NCBI RefSeq assembly: GCF_027925525.1
Contig: NZ_BSDJ01000010.1
Coordinates: 186,001-250,000, forward strand
Source of the DNA: Paenibacillus tyrphae
Lineage (GTDB): Bacteria > Bacillota > Bacilli > Paenibacillales > NBRC-103111
Direction of reading: 5' to 3'
Length of the DNA: 64,000 bases
Shown in pieces: positions 14,954 to 23,892 of the stretch (position 1 is the stretch's first letter; every line of letters begins with the position of its first letter). The notes under the pieces are model-generated. The model made no database searches. It had not been told where the DNA came from and worked only from the letters and a program-made list of their open reading frames with translations. The position numbers were made by a program, and so were the translations under genes.

Positions 14954-16459
14954 ATGAGAAAGGATTCAATGGATTGGCTGGCCGCCAGAAGTGCCTTAAC
15001 TCCCCATCGAACGGCGGCCATAAACGCAGAGACAGGAGAATCGTGGAGCTACGCTCAAATGAACGAACGAGCCTGTGGTCTGGCAGGTTATTTGGAAGCG
15101 GCAGGCGTAGCACCCGGTGATCGTGTCGCTGTGCTTGCGCAGAATGATCTTTGCTGCTGGGATGCGCTGTTTGCGTGCATCAAGCTGCGCGCCGTATTCG
15201 TACCGCTGAACTGGCGTTTATCCGGCAGCGAATTAAACGCTATTGTAAGCGATTGCAAACCGAAGGCTTTGTTGTACCATCGTGAACTGGAACCGTTGGC
15301 GTGCGGCCTGTCCGCTCCAATCACGCTGCAAGCAGGCGGAGTGGAATACGAGGGCATCATCAGCGCGGCAATTCCGCTGAGACATCTGGAAGCGGAACGC
15401 GACGATGAAGCGGCAGAAAGCTGCATGATGATCTATTCCGGCGGAACGACCGGAAAACCTAAGGGTGTCGTGCTGTCGCACCAATCGGTGCTGTGGAACA
15501 TGTTGAATACGATTGTAAGCTGGAATTTGACGGCAAGCGATGTTACCGTGACGTCACTGCCATTGTTCCACACGGGAGGAATTAATGCGCTTTGCTTGCC
15601 GGTTTTGTACGCCGGCGGCACCGTGGTGGTAAGCAAAGAATCCCGGGCGGAGCCGCTAATGGAACTGATTCAGCGCTATGCCTGCACGATCGTGCTGATG
15701 GTGCCGACGATGTACCGGATGATGATCGATTTGCCTGCATTTGCGCATGCGCAATTTCCGCATGTGCACACGTTTCTCTCCGGCGGCGCGCCATGCCCGA
15801 TTGCCATCTACGAAGCCTTCGAGAGCAAGGGGCTGACGTTCAAAGAAGGCTATGGTTTAACGGAGGCGGGGCCGAACAATTTTTATATGGACCCGTGCGC
15901 TGTCGTCCATAAGCGGGGATCGGTCGGGAAGCCGATGATGCTGGTGCAGGTGAAAATTGTGTCAGACAGCGGCTGCGAAGCGGCGGTTGGAGACGTGGGC
16001 GAAATATGGCTGCGCGGCAAGCATGTGTTCCAGTGCTATTGGAATCAGCCGGAGACGACGCAATCCGCCTTTGTTGACGGCTGGCTGCGAACAGGCGATC
16101 TGGGCCGGCGGGATCAGGATGGCTTCTACTACATCGTAGGTCGTAAAACAGACATGATCATCACAGGCGGAGAAAATGTATATCCCGTCGAGGTGGAGCA
16201 GATCATGCTGGGGCATCCCGCGGTTAAAGAAGCGGCAGTCGTCGGCCTTCCCGATCCCAAATGGGGGGAATCTGTCGCCGCGGCGGTTGCCTTGCACCCG
16301 AATCATGGGCTTACTGATGAGGAGTTGAGGAATTACTGCATGGGCAGAATCGGAAAGTATAAGATTCCTAAAAGGTTTTTGTTTATGCAGGAGCTGCCCA
16401 AAACACATGTAGGCAAAGTGGATAAGAAACGGATCTGCCAAATGTGCCAAGAAATGTAG
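14954..16459 (+). CDS. AMP-forming acyl-CoA synthetase (fatty-acid/carboxylate-CoA ligase)
   Basis: 501 residues from ATG 14954 (preceded by AGGGGTCGAG). All adenylate-forming signatures are present: MIYSGGTTGKPKGVVLSHQS (P-loop), YGLTEAGPNNF, WLRTGDLGRRDQDGFYYIVG and GRKTDMIITGGENVYPVEVE. The C-terminal catalytic lysine region is ELPKTHVGKVDKKRI. The enzyme activates a carboxylic acid to acyl-CoA through an acyl-AMP. The substrate length is not evident. It is the first gene of a plus-strand run that continues with a giant regulator and acyl-processing enzymes, so it may activate the acids that the nearby hydrolases release. Confidence 0.93.
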   Translation: MRKDSMDWLAARSALTPHRTAAINAETGESWSYAQMNERACGLAGYLEAAGVAPGDRVAVLAQNDLCCWDALFACIKLRAVFVPLNWRLSGSELNAIVSDCKPKALLYHRELEPLACGLSAPITLQAGGVEYEGIISAAIPLRHLEAERDDEAAESCMMIYSGGTTGKPKGVVLSHQSVLWNMLNTIVSWNLTASDVTVTSLPLFHTGGINALCLPVLYAGGTVVVSKESRAEPLMELIQRYACTIVLMVPTMYRMMIDLPAFAHAQFPHVHTFLSGGAPCPIAIYEAFESKGLTFKEGYGLTEAGPNNFYMDPCAVVHKRGSVGKPMMLVQVKIVSDSGCEAAVGDVGEIWLRGKHVFQCYWNQPETTQSAFVDGWLRTGDLGRRDQDGFYYIVGRKTDMIITGGENVYPVEVEQIMLGHPAVKEAAVVGLPDPKWGESVAAAVALHPNHGLTDEELRNYCMGRIGKYKIPKRFLFMQELPKTHVGKVDKKRICQMCQEM

Positions 16460-16499
16460 TGGAGACATATTCGGTTGTAAAAGGCGGTTGATTAAAGCG

Positions 16500-19400
16500 A
16501 TGTCTGCGGCAATTGTCCAAACGAAGCTGATACCTCCCCCGCTCAAAAAAACGATACTGCTGCGGCCGACTCTTAGCAAAAAGCTAAAGCGCTGCGAGCA
16601 GCACCCGTTAACGCTTGTTTACGCCGGTGCGGGATACGGAAAAAGCACAGCACTCTCTGCTTTTTTCCAAGTCGAAGCCACAGCTTGCTGTTGGTACAGC
16701 GTAGGCGCGGAAGACAGGCAACTGGTCACGTTTGTCCTATATTTGATCCATGCCGTTCGGACAAACCATCCGCATTTTGCGGACGGATGGATGAATACGG
16801 TAAACGAACAGGTATGCGGTTGCGAATCGCAAGAGAGTGTCCGCTTGCTTTGCTCTTTGTTCGTGAATGAGCTTTTGGCGCTATCTCAGGAAGTGATCCT
16901 TGTGATCGATGATTACCACCATGTGGCACATCATCCGCTAATCGACGATTGGATGCAAATGTTTGTGCAGTACGCGCCGCATCACGTCCATGTCATACTG
17001 TCGAGCAGAATCCATCCGGCGTGGGATATGCTTGCGACGTTGAAAGTGAAAGGAAATCTGCTGGAAATCGGGGAGCATGACCTTGCATTCAGCATGGAAG
17101 AGATCGAAACCTTGTTTGCCGATGCTTATGAATTTTTGCTGCATGAGGGCGATATTCAGGAAATTTACCGGCAAACGGAAGGCTGGATTACGGCTATCCA
17201 TTCGATGTGGCAGCAGATGTCTGCCGCCAGAAATACGTCGGCCGATTTGCATCGATATCTGATGCTGGAAGTGTGGCGGCACCAGAATGATGCGGTTCGC
17301 GGGTTTGTTGAACAAACCTGCGTGCTGGAAACGTTTGCGCCTGCTCTGTGCGATGAGTTGCTAGGCTTGCAGCCTCTTCATTCCCGGCACATGATCGAGC
17401 GAATCGAGCGCTTGGGGCTGTTTTTGCAGGCCTATGCCGATACCGGCTATCGCTATCATCCGATGTTCCGCGAGTTTGTCAGGCAGCAGCTTCAGGCCAA
17501 ACCGCAGCAGTATACGCTTGCTCATCAGCGTGCCGCCGATTACTTCGAGAGCAAACAAAAATGGCTGGAAATGATCGATCATCTGTGCGCTCTGGAGCAG
17601 TACGAGAAAGTCGCGCAAGCTATTCATGAACAAGGCCACAAGCTGCTTAGGCTCGGCCAGCTTGAACATTTGCTCGCGATCATCGCCCGCCTTCCCAAGC
17701 CTTTGAAAGACCGCTACTACATGGTGTGGATGTATGAGGGGGACGTGCATCGGTACCGCTATTCATATGAGCGCGCCATTTTTTGTTACACGAAGGGCGA
17801 GCAGTTGGCTGTGCAAGCGGGCTATTCCTCCGCTTCCAATCTGGCCCTTGAGCGGAAAGCCCATCTTTTCCTCGATACGATCGAGCCGGGGAAGGCGGAA
17901 CAGCTTTTGCAGCAGGCGCTTGTCGTGATGGAAGCTGACGGAGTGTCAGAGCAGGGCAGTGTTCGTCTGTACAGCTTAATCTGCGAAAATCTCGTCAATG
18001 CCGGACGATTAAAGGAAGCGGAAGTGTGGTACCGAAGATGCAAGGCGCTGCAAGCCGATTTTCAGGATCATGTGCTGGAGGCGCGGCTTCATTTGCGTTC
18101 CGGCCGTCTGCAGGAGGCGCGCCAAGCGCTGGAGCGGAAATTGCGTTGCGATGAAGGTGCGGCAGCAGACGGACACTTGCCCAAATCGCACCGTGAAACG
18201 TCGGTTTTATTGTCTTTTATCGAAGCGTTGGCCGGCAACTCGGAAAGCTCCAAGAAATGGGCGGAGCGCGGCATCATGCAGGGGGTATCCGGCAAAGCTC
18301 CTTACATGGAGGCTTGCGGATGGATGCGCATGGGAAATGCTGCGCTGCTCCTGCCGCGCTATGAGCTGGGGCTGCCTCTTACTTGCTATCGCACAGCGAT
18401 TGAGATGATGGAAGGGCTTCAAGTTTCCAGAGGAAAAGCGGAGCCTTGGATGGGGCTATGCTTGCTGTACGGTCGTGAAGGAGCGACAGAGCTTGCGATG
18501 GAGTACGGGGCGCAGGCGCTATTGGAAACGGAGAAAGCGCACGATCTCTGGTTATCCGCGTGGATTCGGCTTGGCATGGGCATTGCCGCCGTCTGCGATA
18601 GCAGATGGGAAGATGCAGCGGAAAGGCTTGCCCTGTGCGAATCGGACTTTCAGGCGTGCGGCGACGGGTACGGGATAACCGTGGCGATGCTGTGGCAATG
18701 TTTGCTTGCGTACCATACGAAGAGGGAGCATTTGCGGGATCGCTGCGCTTCGCGTTTTCTGAAGCTGATGAAAGAAGGCGGCTACGAGTTTTTACTGCAT
18801 AAGCGTACGCTATTCGGCCCGCGCGATCTGAGGCAGCTTGTTCCGATCCTGCTGGAAGCGCACAAGAAGAAGCTGGACATCAGCTACACCTCCGTACTGT
18901 TGTCCGATCTCGGAATCGAACAGCTGACGTACCATCCCGGCTATACGCTGAGGATTCAGACGTTAGGCGGCTTTAAAGTGATGCTTGGGGATAGAGAAGT
19001 GACGGAAAAAGATTGGCAGCGCGGCAAAGCGAAAGAGCTTTTTCAGCTATTTGTCACAAGAAGAAAGCACATGCTGCCCAAAGAGGAAGTGATGGCGCTG
19101 CTCTGGGGTGATCTGGACGATAAGGCGGCCTATCGCGATTTTAAAGTGGCGCTAAATGCGCTCAACACGGCATTGGAGCCTGAGCGGCAGGCGAGAGCCG
19201 CCCCCTTTTTCGTTGAGCGCAGCGGCACTTTGTACGGGCTGAGCCTTGCTTCCGGTTTCGAGCTTGATGCCGCCGCCTTTGAGAATGGAATCAGGCACGG
19301 CCTGGATGCGAAGGATCGTCAGGAAGCCATAGACATGCTGCAAAAAGCATTAAGCTTATATGCAGGAGAGTATATCCCCGAGAGAAGATATGAAGACTGG

Positions 19401-19715
19401 TGCACGCAGGAGCGGGAGCGGCTGAAAGTGCTGTTCTTGAGAGGAGCGCAGCGTTTGGCGGAGCTTCATGCGGCTCAGGGCGATTTCGATAAGGCCATTT
19501 GCTGGTGCGAGCGGATTATCGAGAAAGATCCGTGCTGGGAAGAAGCGTATCGCTTGGGGATGAAGTGCCACTATAGCAACAATAACCGCCACCAAGCGCT
19601 TAAATGGTATGCCCGATGCAGCAAGGCGCTGGAGTCGGAGCTTGGGGTGGAACCGATGCCGGCGACAAAACAGCTATATGCCAAAATGACACAACAGAAG
19701 TGGAGCGAATCATGA
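16500..19715 (+). CDS. Large STAND-ATPase/TPR/BTAD transcriptional activator
   Basis: 1071 residues. The N-terminal MalT-like NTPase has a Walker A GAGYGKST at about 43-50 and a Walker B VILVIDDYHHV near 131. The middle (about 330-800) is a series of TPR-like helical repeats. The C-terminal region from about 817 is a winged-helix plus bacterial transcriptional activation domain (LRIQTLGGFKVMLGDREV, WQRGKAKELFQLFVTRRKHM, YAGEYIPERRYEDWCTQERE, LGVEPMPATKQLYAKM), as in SARP/AfsR proteins. Such proteins sense an inducer through the NTPase/TPR part and activate nearby genes. ATG 16500 is preferred to TTG 16488 because AAGGCGG lies upstream of both. The stop overlaps the next start (ATGA), so it is in the operon it probably controls. 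Confidence 0.9.
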   Translation: MSAAIVQTKLIPPPLKKTILLRPTLSKKLKRCEQHPLTLVYAGAGYGKSTALSAFFQVEATACCWYSVGAEDRQLVTFVLYLIHAVRTNHPHFADGWMNTVNEQVCGCESQESVRLLCSLFVNELLALSQEVILVIDDYHHVAHHPLIDDWMQMFVQYAPHHVHVILSSRIHPAWDMLATLKVKGNLLEIGEHDLAFSMEEIETLFADAYEFLLHEGDIQEIYRQTEGWITAIHSMWQQMSAARNTSADLHRYLMLEVWRHQNDAVRGFVEQTCVLETFAPALCDELLGLQPLHSRHMIERIERLGLFLQAYADTGYRYHPMFREFVRQQLQAKPQQYTLAHQRAADYFESKQKWLEMIDHLCALEQYEKVAQAIHEQGHKLLRLGQLEHLLAIIARLPKPLKDRYYMVWMYEGDVHRYRYSYERAIFCYTKGEQLAVQAGYSSASNLALERKAHLFLDTIEPGKAEQLLQQALVVMEADGVSEQGSVRLYSLICENLVNAGRLKEAEVWYRRCKALQADFQDHVLEARLHLRSGRLQEARQALERKLRCDEGAAADGHLPKSHRETSVLLSFIEALAGNSESSKKWAERGIMQGVSGKAPYMEACGWMRMGNAALLLPRYELGLPLTCYRTAIEMMEGLQVSRGKAEPWMGLCLLYGREGATELAMEYGAQALLETEKAHDLWLSAWIRLGMGIAAVCDSRWEDAAERLALCESDFQACGDGYGITVAMLWQCLLAYHTKREHLRDRCASRFLKLMKEGGYEFLLHKRTLFGPRDLRQLVPILLEAHKKKLDISYTSVLLSDLGIEQLTYHPGYTLRIQTLGGFKVMLGDREVTEKDWQRGKAKELFQLFVTRRKHMLPKEEVMALLWGDLDDKAAYRDFKVALNALNTALEPERQARAAPFFVERSGTLYGLSLASGFELDAAAFENGIRHGLDAKDRQEAIDMLQKALSLYAGEYIPERRYEDWCTQERERLKVLFLRGAQRLAELHAAQGDFDKAICWCERIIEKDPCWEEAYRLGMKCHYSNNNRHQALKWYARCSKALESELGVEPMPATKQLYAKMTQQKWSES

Positions 19716-20749
19716 TGACGAGCGCAGTACCCATAGGTATCGTAAGTACGGGGATGTACATCCCGGAGACGTTCCAGACAAGCCAGGAAATTAGCGAGCT
19801 GTCCGGCGTGCCGCAGGACGTGGTCGAGAATAAGTTCGGCATTCTCCGCAAGCCTGTGCCGGGAGCCGATGACCACAGCTGCGAGATGGGAATTCGTGCG
19901 GCAAGGCTGGCCATTGCCAGAGCTCAGCTTGATCCGGCAGACATTGATCTGGTCATCTACATCGGCGAAGAACACAAGGAGTATCCCGTTTGGACAGCGG
20001 CTATGAAGCTTCAGCAGGAGGTTGGGGCGACCCGCGCTTGGGCGTTTGACGTCGGTATGCGCTGCAGCACGACGGTGATGGCTTTAAAGGTGGCGCAGAG
20101 CATGATGATCGCCGATCGTTCGATTCGCACCGTACTCTTGGCGGGCGGTTACCGCAATGGCGATTTGATTGACTACGGCAATCGGCATACGTCATTTATG
20201 TTTAACCTCGGAGCGGGCGGAGGGGCGATCCTGTTACAGCGCGACTATGGGCGCAATCGTGTGCTGGCAAGCCATTTGATCACGGACGGCTCATTTAGCG
20301 AAGATGTGATCGTACCGACCGGCGGCACGAAGCATCCGCTTACGCTCGAAGCGATAGAGGAGAGAAAGCATTTTTTCCATGTTCCGAATCCGCAGCGGAT
20401 GAAAGAGCGCCTTGAAGAAAAGTCCATGGGCTACTTTTTGGAGGCGGTCCGGCAATCGCTTGCGAAGAGCGGTTATACCGAAAAGGACATCGCCTATGCG
20501 GCGATGCTGCACATGAAGAAATCCGCTCATGATTACGTGCTTCGCCAGTTGGGATTATCCGACGATCAGTCCATTTACTTGAACGAATTCGGCCATATCG
20601 GACAGTTCGATCAAATTTTATCTTTAGAGTTAGCTGCAAGCAGTGGAAAGCTAAAAGATGGAGATGTGGTTGTTCTGATTAGCGCCGGCATCGGCTATGC
20701 ATGGGGGGCGACGACGATCCGATGGGGGGAAGCCGATGCTGGAAATTGA
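19712..20749 (+). CDS. 3-oxoacyl-ACP synthase III-like (FabH-like thiolase-fold) enzyme
   Basis: 345 residues from ATG 19712, which overlaps the regulator stop. The thiolase fold is evident: PIGIVSTGMYIPETFQTSQE, then AFDVGMRCSTTVMALKVAQS with probable nucleophile Cys118, then YAAMLHMKKSAHDYVLRQLG holding the likely catalytic His. The third active-site position reads YLNEFGHIGQFDQILSLELA, where FabH has N-x-G-N-T-S; by this alignment His stands for the catalytic Asn. The enzyme should condense or transfer an acyl-CoA. Its partners (ligase, reductase, hydrolases) suggest acyl or hydroxyacyl metabolism rather than housekeeping fatty-acid initiation. Confidence 0.85.
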   Translation: MMTSAVPIGIVSTGMYIPETFQTSQEISELSGVPQDVVENKFGILRKPVPGADDHSCEMGIRAARLAIARAQLDPADIDLVIYIGEEHKEYPVWTAAMKLQQEVGATRAWAFDVGMRCSTTVMALKVAQSMMIADRSIRTVLLAGGYRNGDLIDYGNRHTSFMFNLGAGGGAILLQRDYGRNRVLASHLITDGSFSEDVIVPTGGTKHPLTLEAIEERKHFFHVPNPQRMKERLEEKSMGYFLEAVRQSLAKSGYTEKDIAYAAMLHMKKSAHDYVLRQLGLSDDQSIYLNEFGHIGQFDQILSLELAASSGKLKDGDVVVLISAGIGYAWGATTIRWGEADAGN

Positions 20750-21656
20750 ATTCAAATCGTTACAGCTCTCTAATGGCGAAACGATGGCCTACCGTTTGCG
20801 CAGAGGCGCCGGAACGGCGACCGGCCGGACGCTGCTGCTCGTGCACGGCAATATGACTTCATCCGTGCATTGGGATCTGTTTATGGAAAGCTTTGAGCCG
20901 TCTCATACGCTGATTGCTGTTGATTTGCGAGGCTTCGGCGTTTCTACGTATCATGTGCCGGTCCGCAGCATAGCTGATTTTTCGGATGATCTTCGGTTGT
21001 TTGTTGACGGGCTGAACCTCACTTCATTCACGCTGATGGGCTGGTCGATGGGCGGCGGAGTCGCCATGCAATTCGCAGCTTCGTATCCGCAGTACGTCGA
21101 GGCGTTAATTTTACTGGCGTCCATGTCAACAAGAGGCTATCCGTGTTACCACGCGGAAGAGAAGGATGAGCAGTCTGGGCAAGTACGGGCGAGAAGGCTT
21201 CGCACCCGAGCGGAAATTGCCGAAATGGACAAAACGAAGCTGGTGCAGCGGGCTTATGATCACCGGGACAAAGCATTTTTGCGCAATTTGTGGAATCGTC
21301 AAGTGTACGTCATCCAAGAGCCGGATGAAGTCCGGTACAAGACGTATCTGAACGACATGCTGACGCAAAGAAATTTGCTGGATGTCTACGATGCCATGAA
21401 TCGCTTCAATATGAGCGCCAAGGATCATGAAGCAGGGGGCGGCAGCGGCGATGCGGCACGCCTTTCGATGCCAACGCTTGTTTTATGGGGGAACCAAGAT
21501 AAAGTCGTCACCCGTCAGATGACGGAGGAATTGGTAGAGGATTTGGGCGAGCATGTGGTTTACAGGGAAATGGATCATACAGGCCATTCGCCTATTGTGG
21601 ACAATCTGGTGCTGCTCTGCCAGGTTGTAGCCGAATTTATGGAACGGAGGAGATAA
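20736..21656 (+). CDS. Alpha/beta hydrolase with GWSMG box (possible intracellular PHB depolymerase)
   Basis: 306 residues from ATG 20736, overlapping the upstream stop by 14 bases. It is a classical fold: LLLVHGNMTSSVHWDLFMES (oxyanion HG), DLRGFGVSTYH, and the nucleophile elbow FTLMGWSMGGGVAMQFA with Ser104. The acid is in TLVLWGNQDKVVT and the His in MDHTGHSPIVDN. The GWSMG box with the serine near residue 100 and the overall size recall the intracellular poly(3-hydroxybutyrate) depolymerase described from Bacillus thuringiensis, often annotated as 3-oxoadipate enol-lactonase. That assignment is by memory of the motif, not by alignment. It could equally be a lactonase or esterase. Confidence 0.85.
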   Translation: MLEIEFKSLQLSNGETMAYRLRRGAGTATGRTLLLVHGNMTSSVHWDLFMESFEPSHTLIAVDLRGFGVSTYHVPVRSIADFSDDLRLFVDGLNLTSFTLMGWSMGGGVAMQFAASYPQYVEALILLASMSTRGYPCYHAEEKDEQSGQVRARRLRTRAEIAEMDKTKLVQRAYDHRDKAFLRNLWNRQVYVIQEPDEVRYKTYLNDMLTQRNLLDVYDAMNRFNMSAKDHEAGGGSGDAARLSMPTLVLWGNQDKVVTRQMTEELVEDLGEHVVYREMDHTGHSPIVDNLVLLCQVVAEFMERRR

Positions 21657-21658
21657 GC

Positions 21659-22399
21659 ATGAGACTGCAAGGGAGAACAGCGCTTATTACGGGAGGAGCC
21701 GCCGGCATCGGGCGAGAGACAGCAGCGCTTTTTGCACAGGAGGGAGCGCGCGTCGTTATAGCCGATTATAACAAACAACAGGGGGAGGAAGCGATTCAGG
21801 CCTTGCTGCAAAAGGGAGCGGATGCGCATTTTATCGAAGTGGACGTATCCGACAGCGGCAGTGTCACCAAAATGGCGGCAGAAGCGCTGGCGCGATACGG
21901 TGCGGTCGATGTGTTGATCAATAACGCGGGGATTACGCAGGATCGTACGCTGGCCAAAATGACCGAAGAGGAGTGGCATCGGGTCATTCAAGTGAATTTG
22001 AACGGCGTTTTCTATTGTACCAAGGCGCTGGTCCATTCGATGATCGAACGCGGAAGCGGGAAAATTATCAGTACGGCATCGATTGTAGGCGTGCATGGCA
22101 ACATCGGGCAAACCAATTATGCCGCGGCCAAAGCGGGGATTATAGGAATGACGAAAACGTGGGCGAAGGAGCTTGGTCCGAAGGGCATTCAGGCCAATGC
22201 GGTTGCCCCTGGCTTTATTGAGACGGGGATGGTCGCAAACATGCCGGAGAAAGTGGTTCAGCAGATGCTGGAGAAAATTCCGCTCCGCCGCCTTGGGCGG
22301 CCGATGGATGTCGCGAATGCGTACTTATTTCTTGCTTCCTCCGAATCGGATTACGTCAATGGCACTGTACTGGAAGTAAACGGAGGTTTAGTCATCTAA
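21659..22399 (+). CDS. SDR-family 3-ketoacyl (ACP/CoA) reductase, FabG/PhaB-like
   Basis: 246 residues, the classic SDR length. TGGAAGIGRE (residues 11-20) binds NAD(P); NNAG is at 88-91. The catalytic set is Ser141, Tyr154 and Lys158 (STASIVGVHGNIGQTNYAAAK). FLASSESDYVNGTVLEVNGG at the end is typical of FabG/PhaB. It should interconvert 3-ketoacyl and 3-hydroxyacyl thioesters. The ribosome site GGAGGAG is ideal and the gene starts two bases after the preceding stop, so it belongs to the operon. Its presence beside the GWSMG hydrolase and the ligase fits hydroxyalkanoate turnover. Confidence 0.93.
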   Translation: MRLQGRTALITGGAAGIGRETAALFAQEGARVVIADYNKQQGEEAIQALLQKGADAHFIEVDVSDSGSVTKMAAEALARYGAVDVLINNAGITQDRTLAKMTEEEWHRVIQVNLNGVFYCTKALVHSMIERGSGKIISTASIVGVHGNIGQTNYAAAKAGIIGMTKTWAKELGPKGIQANAVAPGFIETGMVANMPEKVVQQMLEKIPLRRLGRPMDVANAYLFLASSESDYVNGTVLEVNGGLVI

Positions 22400-22551
22400 G
22401 CAAGCCTAAACAAGCACTCACCGTCTTCTGCAACTGAAATGCAACCGCTTCCAATTATGATGAAGCCATGCGTTTAGGGACGCATAAAAACACGGTGCGG
22501 CTGTGACTTTTGGATATGCGTGAACAGTCGCCATGAAGGGAGATTGGATAC

Positions 22552-23871
22552 ATGTACAAAAGATGGTTGCCATCGGTAACAACGGCGCTGTTGATCGTCT
22601 GCGCGCTGCTCGTACCTAACGCCGGAGTGAGCGGAGCACAGGAAGCGGGAGCCGCGGGGGCTGCGGAAGTTGCAGGAGGAACTGCAGGGGCAGCAGCATC
22701 CAATTTGGTGCTGGAGCAGACGTTTACAACGGTTAGCAATGGATGGAGCAAGGTGGAACGTTGGAAGGACAACAATCCGATGTTCGCTGCCGAGGACTAC
22801 CCCCAAGATGGGCGAGGCGATCAGGACGGACAACGCCTTACGTTTTTCGGAGGGGTGAAAAAACCGCATTCCAGCCGCTTCTTGCTTTACTACGCTCCGA
22901 GGTACGACACCAATCCGGTAAAAACGCCGGTTCTGCTTGTGCATGGCGCTAACGATAACGCGGATCGCGCTTGGGCGAATCCGAATGAGCTTGGGTCCTA
23001 CGGCTGCGGCGCAATATCGTGTCCTGGCACCGGCATGATGCAGGACTTGGTCGGCAAAGGCTACAAAGTGTTTGCGATTAATTTTCCGCATAAGCAAGGG
23101 GACAACTATTACAGCGCCGAACAAATTCACGATGCGATTACAATTATCCAAAACGTAACAGGCGAAAGCAAAGTCGATGTTATCGGATGGAGCAAAGGCG
23201 CCTTCGCTTCGCGGATGTATGCTTCCTCTGTCAAAAAAGCGGGGGGCACGAGCTACAGCCAAGATATTCGCAAGCTGGTCTTGGTCGGCAATCCGAACAA
23301 GGGATTCGATTACATCTTCCGCCATGGCTGGTCGCATAATCTTAGCATTTTCCCTGAATGCGGCGGTGTTGTCAATGCGCCTTCTCCGCACACGCAAATG
23401 GTATGCTGGGGGATATCGAGGAACCATCCCGAGCTGTCGATTTACAATACAGCGTCAGGCAATTTTTTCCCGGGGCAAAAGCAAATGCTTGGCAAATGGG
23501 TAGACGAATATCCGCTTCCTGCGCTTGAGCAGGATTGGTATACGACTTACTACGGCGGTCAGGGATTCTTTACGAATAGCAACGGGATCGACGCTGCGAT
23601 TCAGCAGGGATCGTTGGTTGAACCCATTTTGAATGCGGGAATTCCGGCCAGTATTCAGACCTATTTGCTGTCGGGAGATAAAAATGACATTCCGGCGATT
23701 CACAGCGAACACACGGGCCCGAGCGATGGCGTCGTCTTCATTGCAAGCGCGGCAGCGGTGCAAGGTATCGGCAATGTCGCCGGCAACGTCACGGTGCAGC
23801 ATAATCATTTGCAGCTTGGCTGGGCGGCTGCTTCTGTGAAACAGATTGATCAGTGGCTCAAACAAAACTAA
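22552..23871 (+). CDS. Secreted lipase/PHB-depolymerase-like alpha/beta hydrolase
   Basis: 439 residues. A Sec signal peptide (MYKRWLPSVTTALLIVCALL, cleavage near VSGA) is followed by a Gly/Ala-rich linker. The hydrolase core has KTPVLLVHGANDNADRAW and the nucleophile elbow SKVDVIGWSKGAFASRMYAS (G-W-S-K-G). Candidate acid and His are in LSGDKNDIPAIHSEHTGPSD and VQHNHLQLGW. The core order resembles LipA/PhaZ7-type secreted lipases and depolymerases, in which T-P-V-x-x-x-H-G-x-x-D-N and V-D-x-x-x-x-S-x-G occur at similar spacing. A 150-base gap separates it from the reductase gene, so it may have its own promoter. Substrate not proven. Confidence 0.8.
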   Translation: MYKRWLPSVTTALLIVCALLVPNAGVSGAQEAGAAGAAEVAGGTAGAAASNLVLEQTFTTVSNGWSKVERWKDNNPMFAAEDYPQDGRGDQDGQRLTFFGGVKKPHSSRFLLYYAPRYDTNPVKTPVLLVHGANDNADRAWANPNELGSYGCGAISCPGTGMMQDLVGKGYKVFAINFPHKQGDNYYSAEQIHDAITIIQNVTGESKVDVIGWSKGAFASRMYASSVKKAGGTSYSQDIRKLVLVGNPNKGFDYIFRHGWSHNLSIFPECGGVVNAPSPHTQMVCWGISRNHPELSIYNTASGNFFPGQKQMLGKWVDEYPLPALEQDWYTTYYGGQGFFTNSNGIDAAIQQGSLVEPILNAGIPASIQTYLLSGDKNDIPAIHSEHTGPSDGVVFIASAAAVQGIGNVAGNVTVQHNHLQLGWAAASVKQIDQWLKQN

Positions 23872-23892
23872 CGATCCATAGGAGGTATCTGC

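Noticed and set aside
22468-22485. ATGCGT-ACGCAT hairpin after the reductase gene
   Set aside because: It is followed by As, not Ts, so it is not a convincing terminator for the plus strand.
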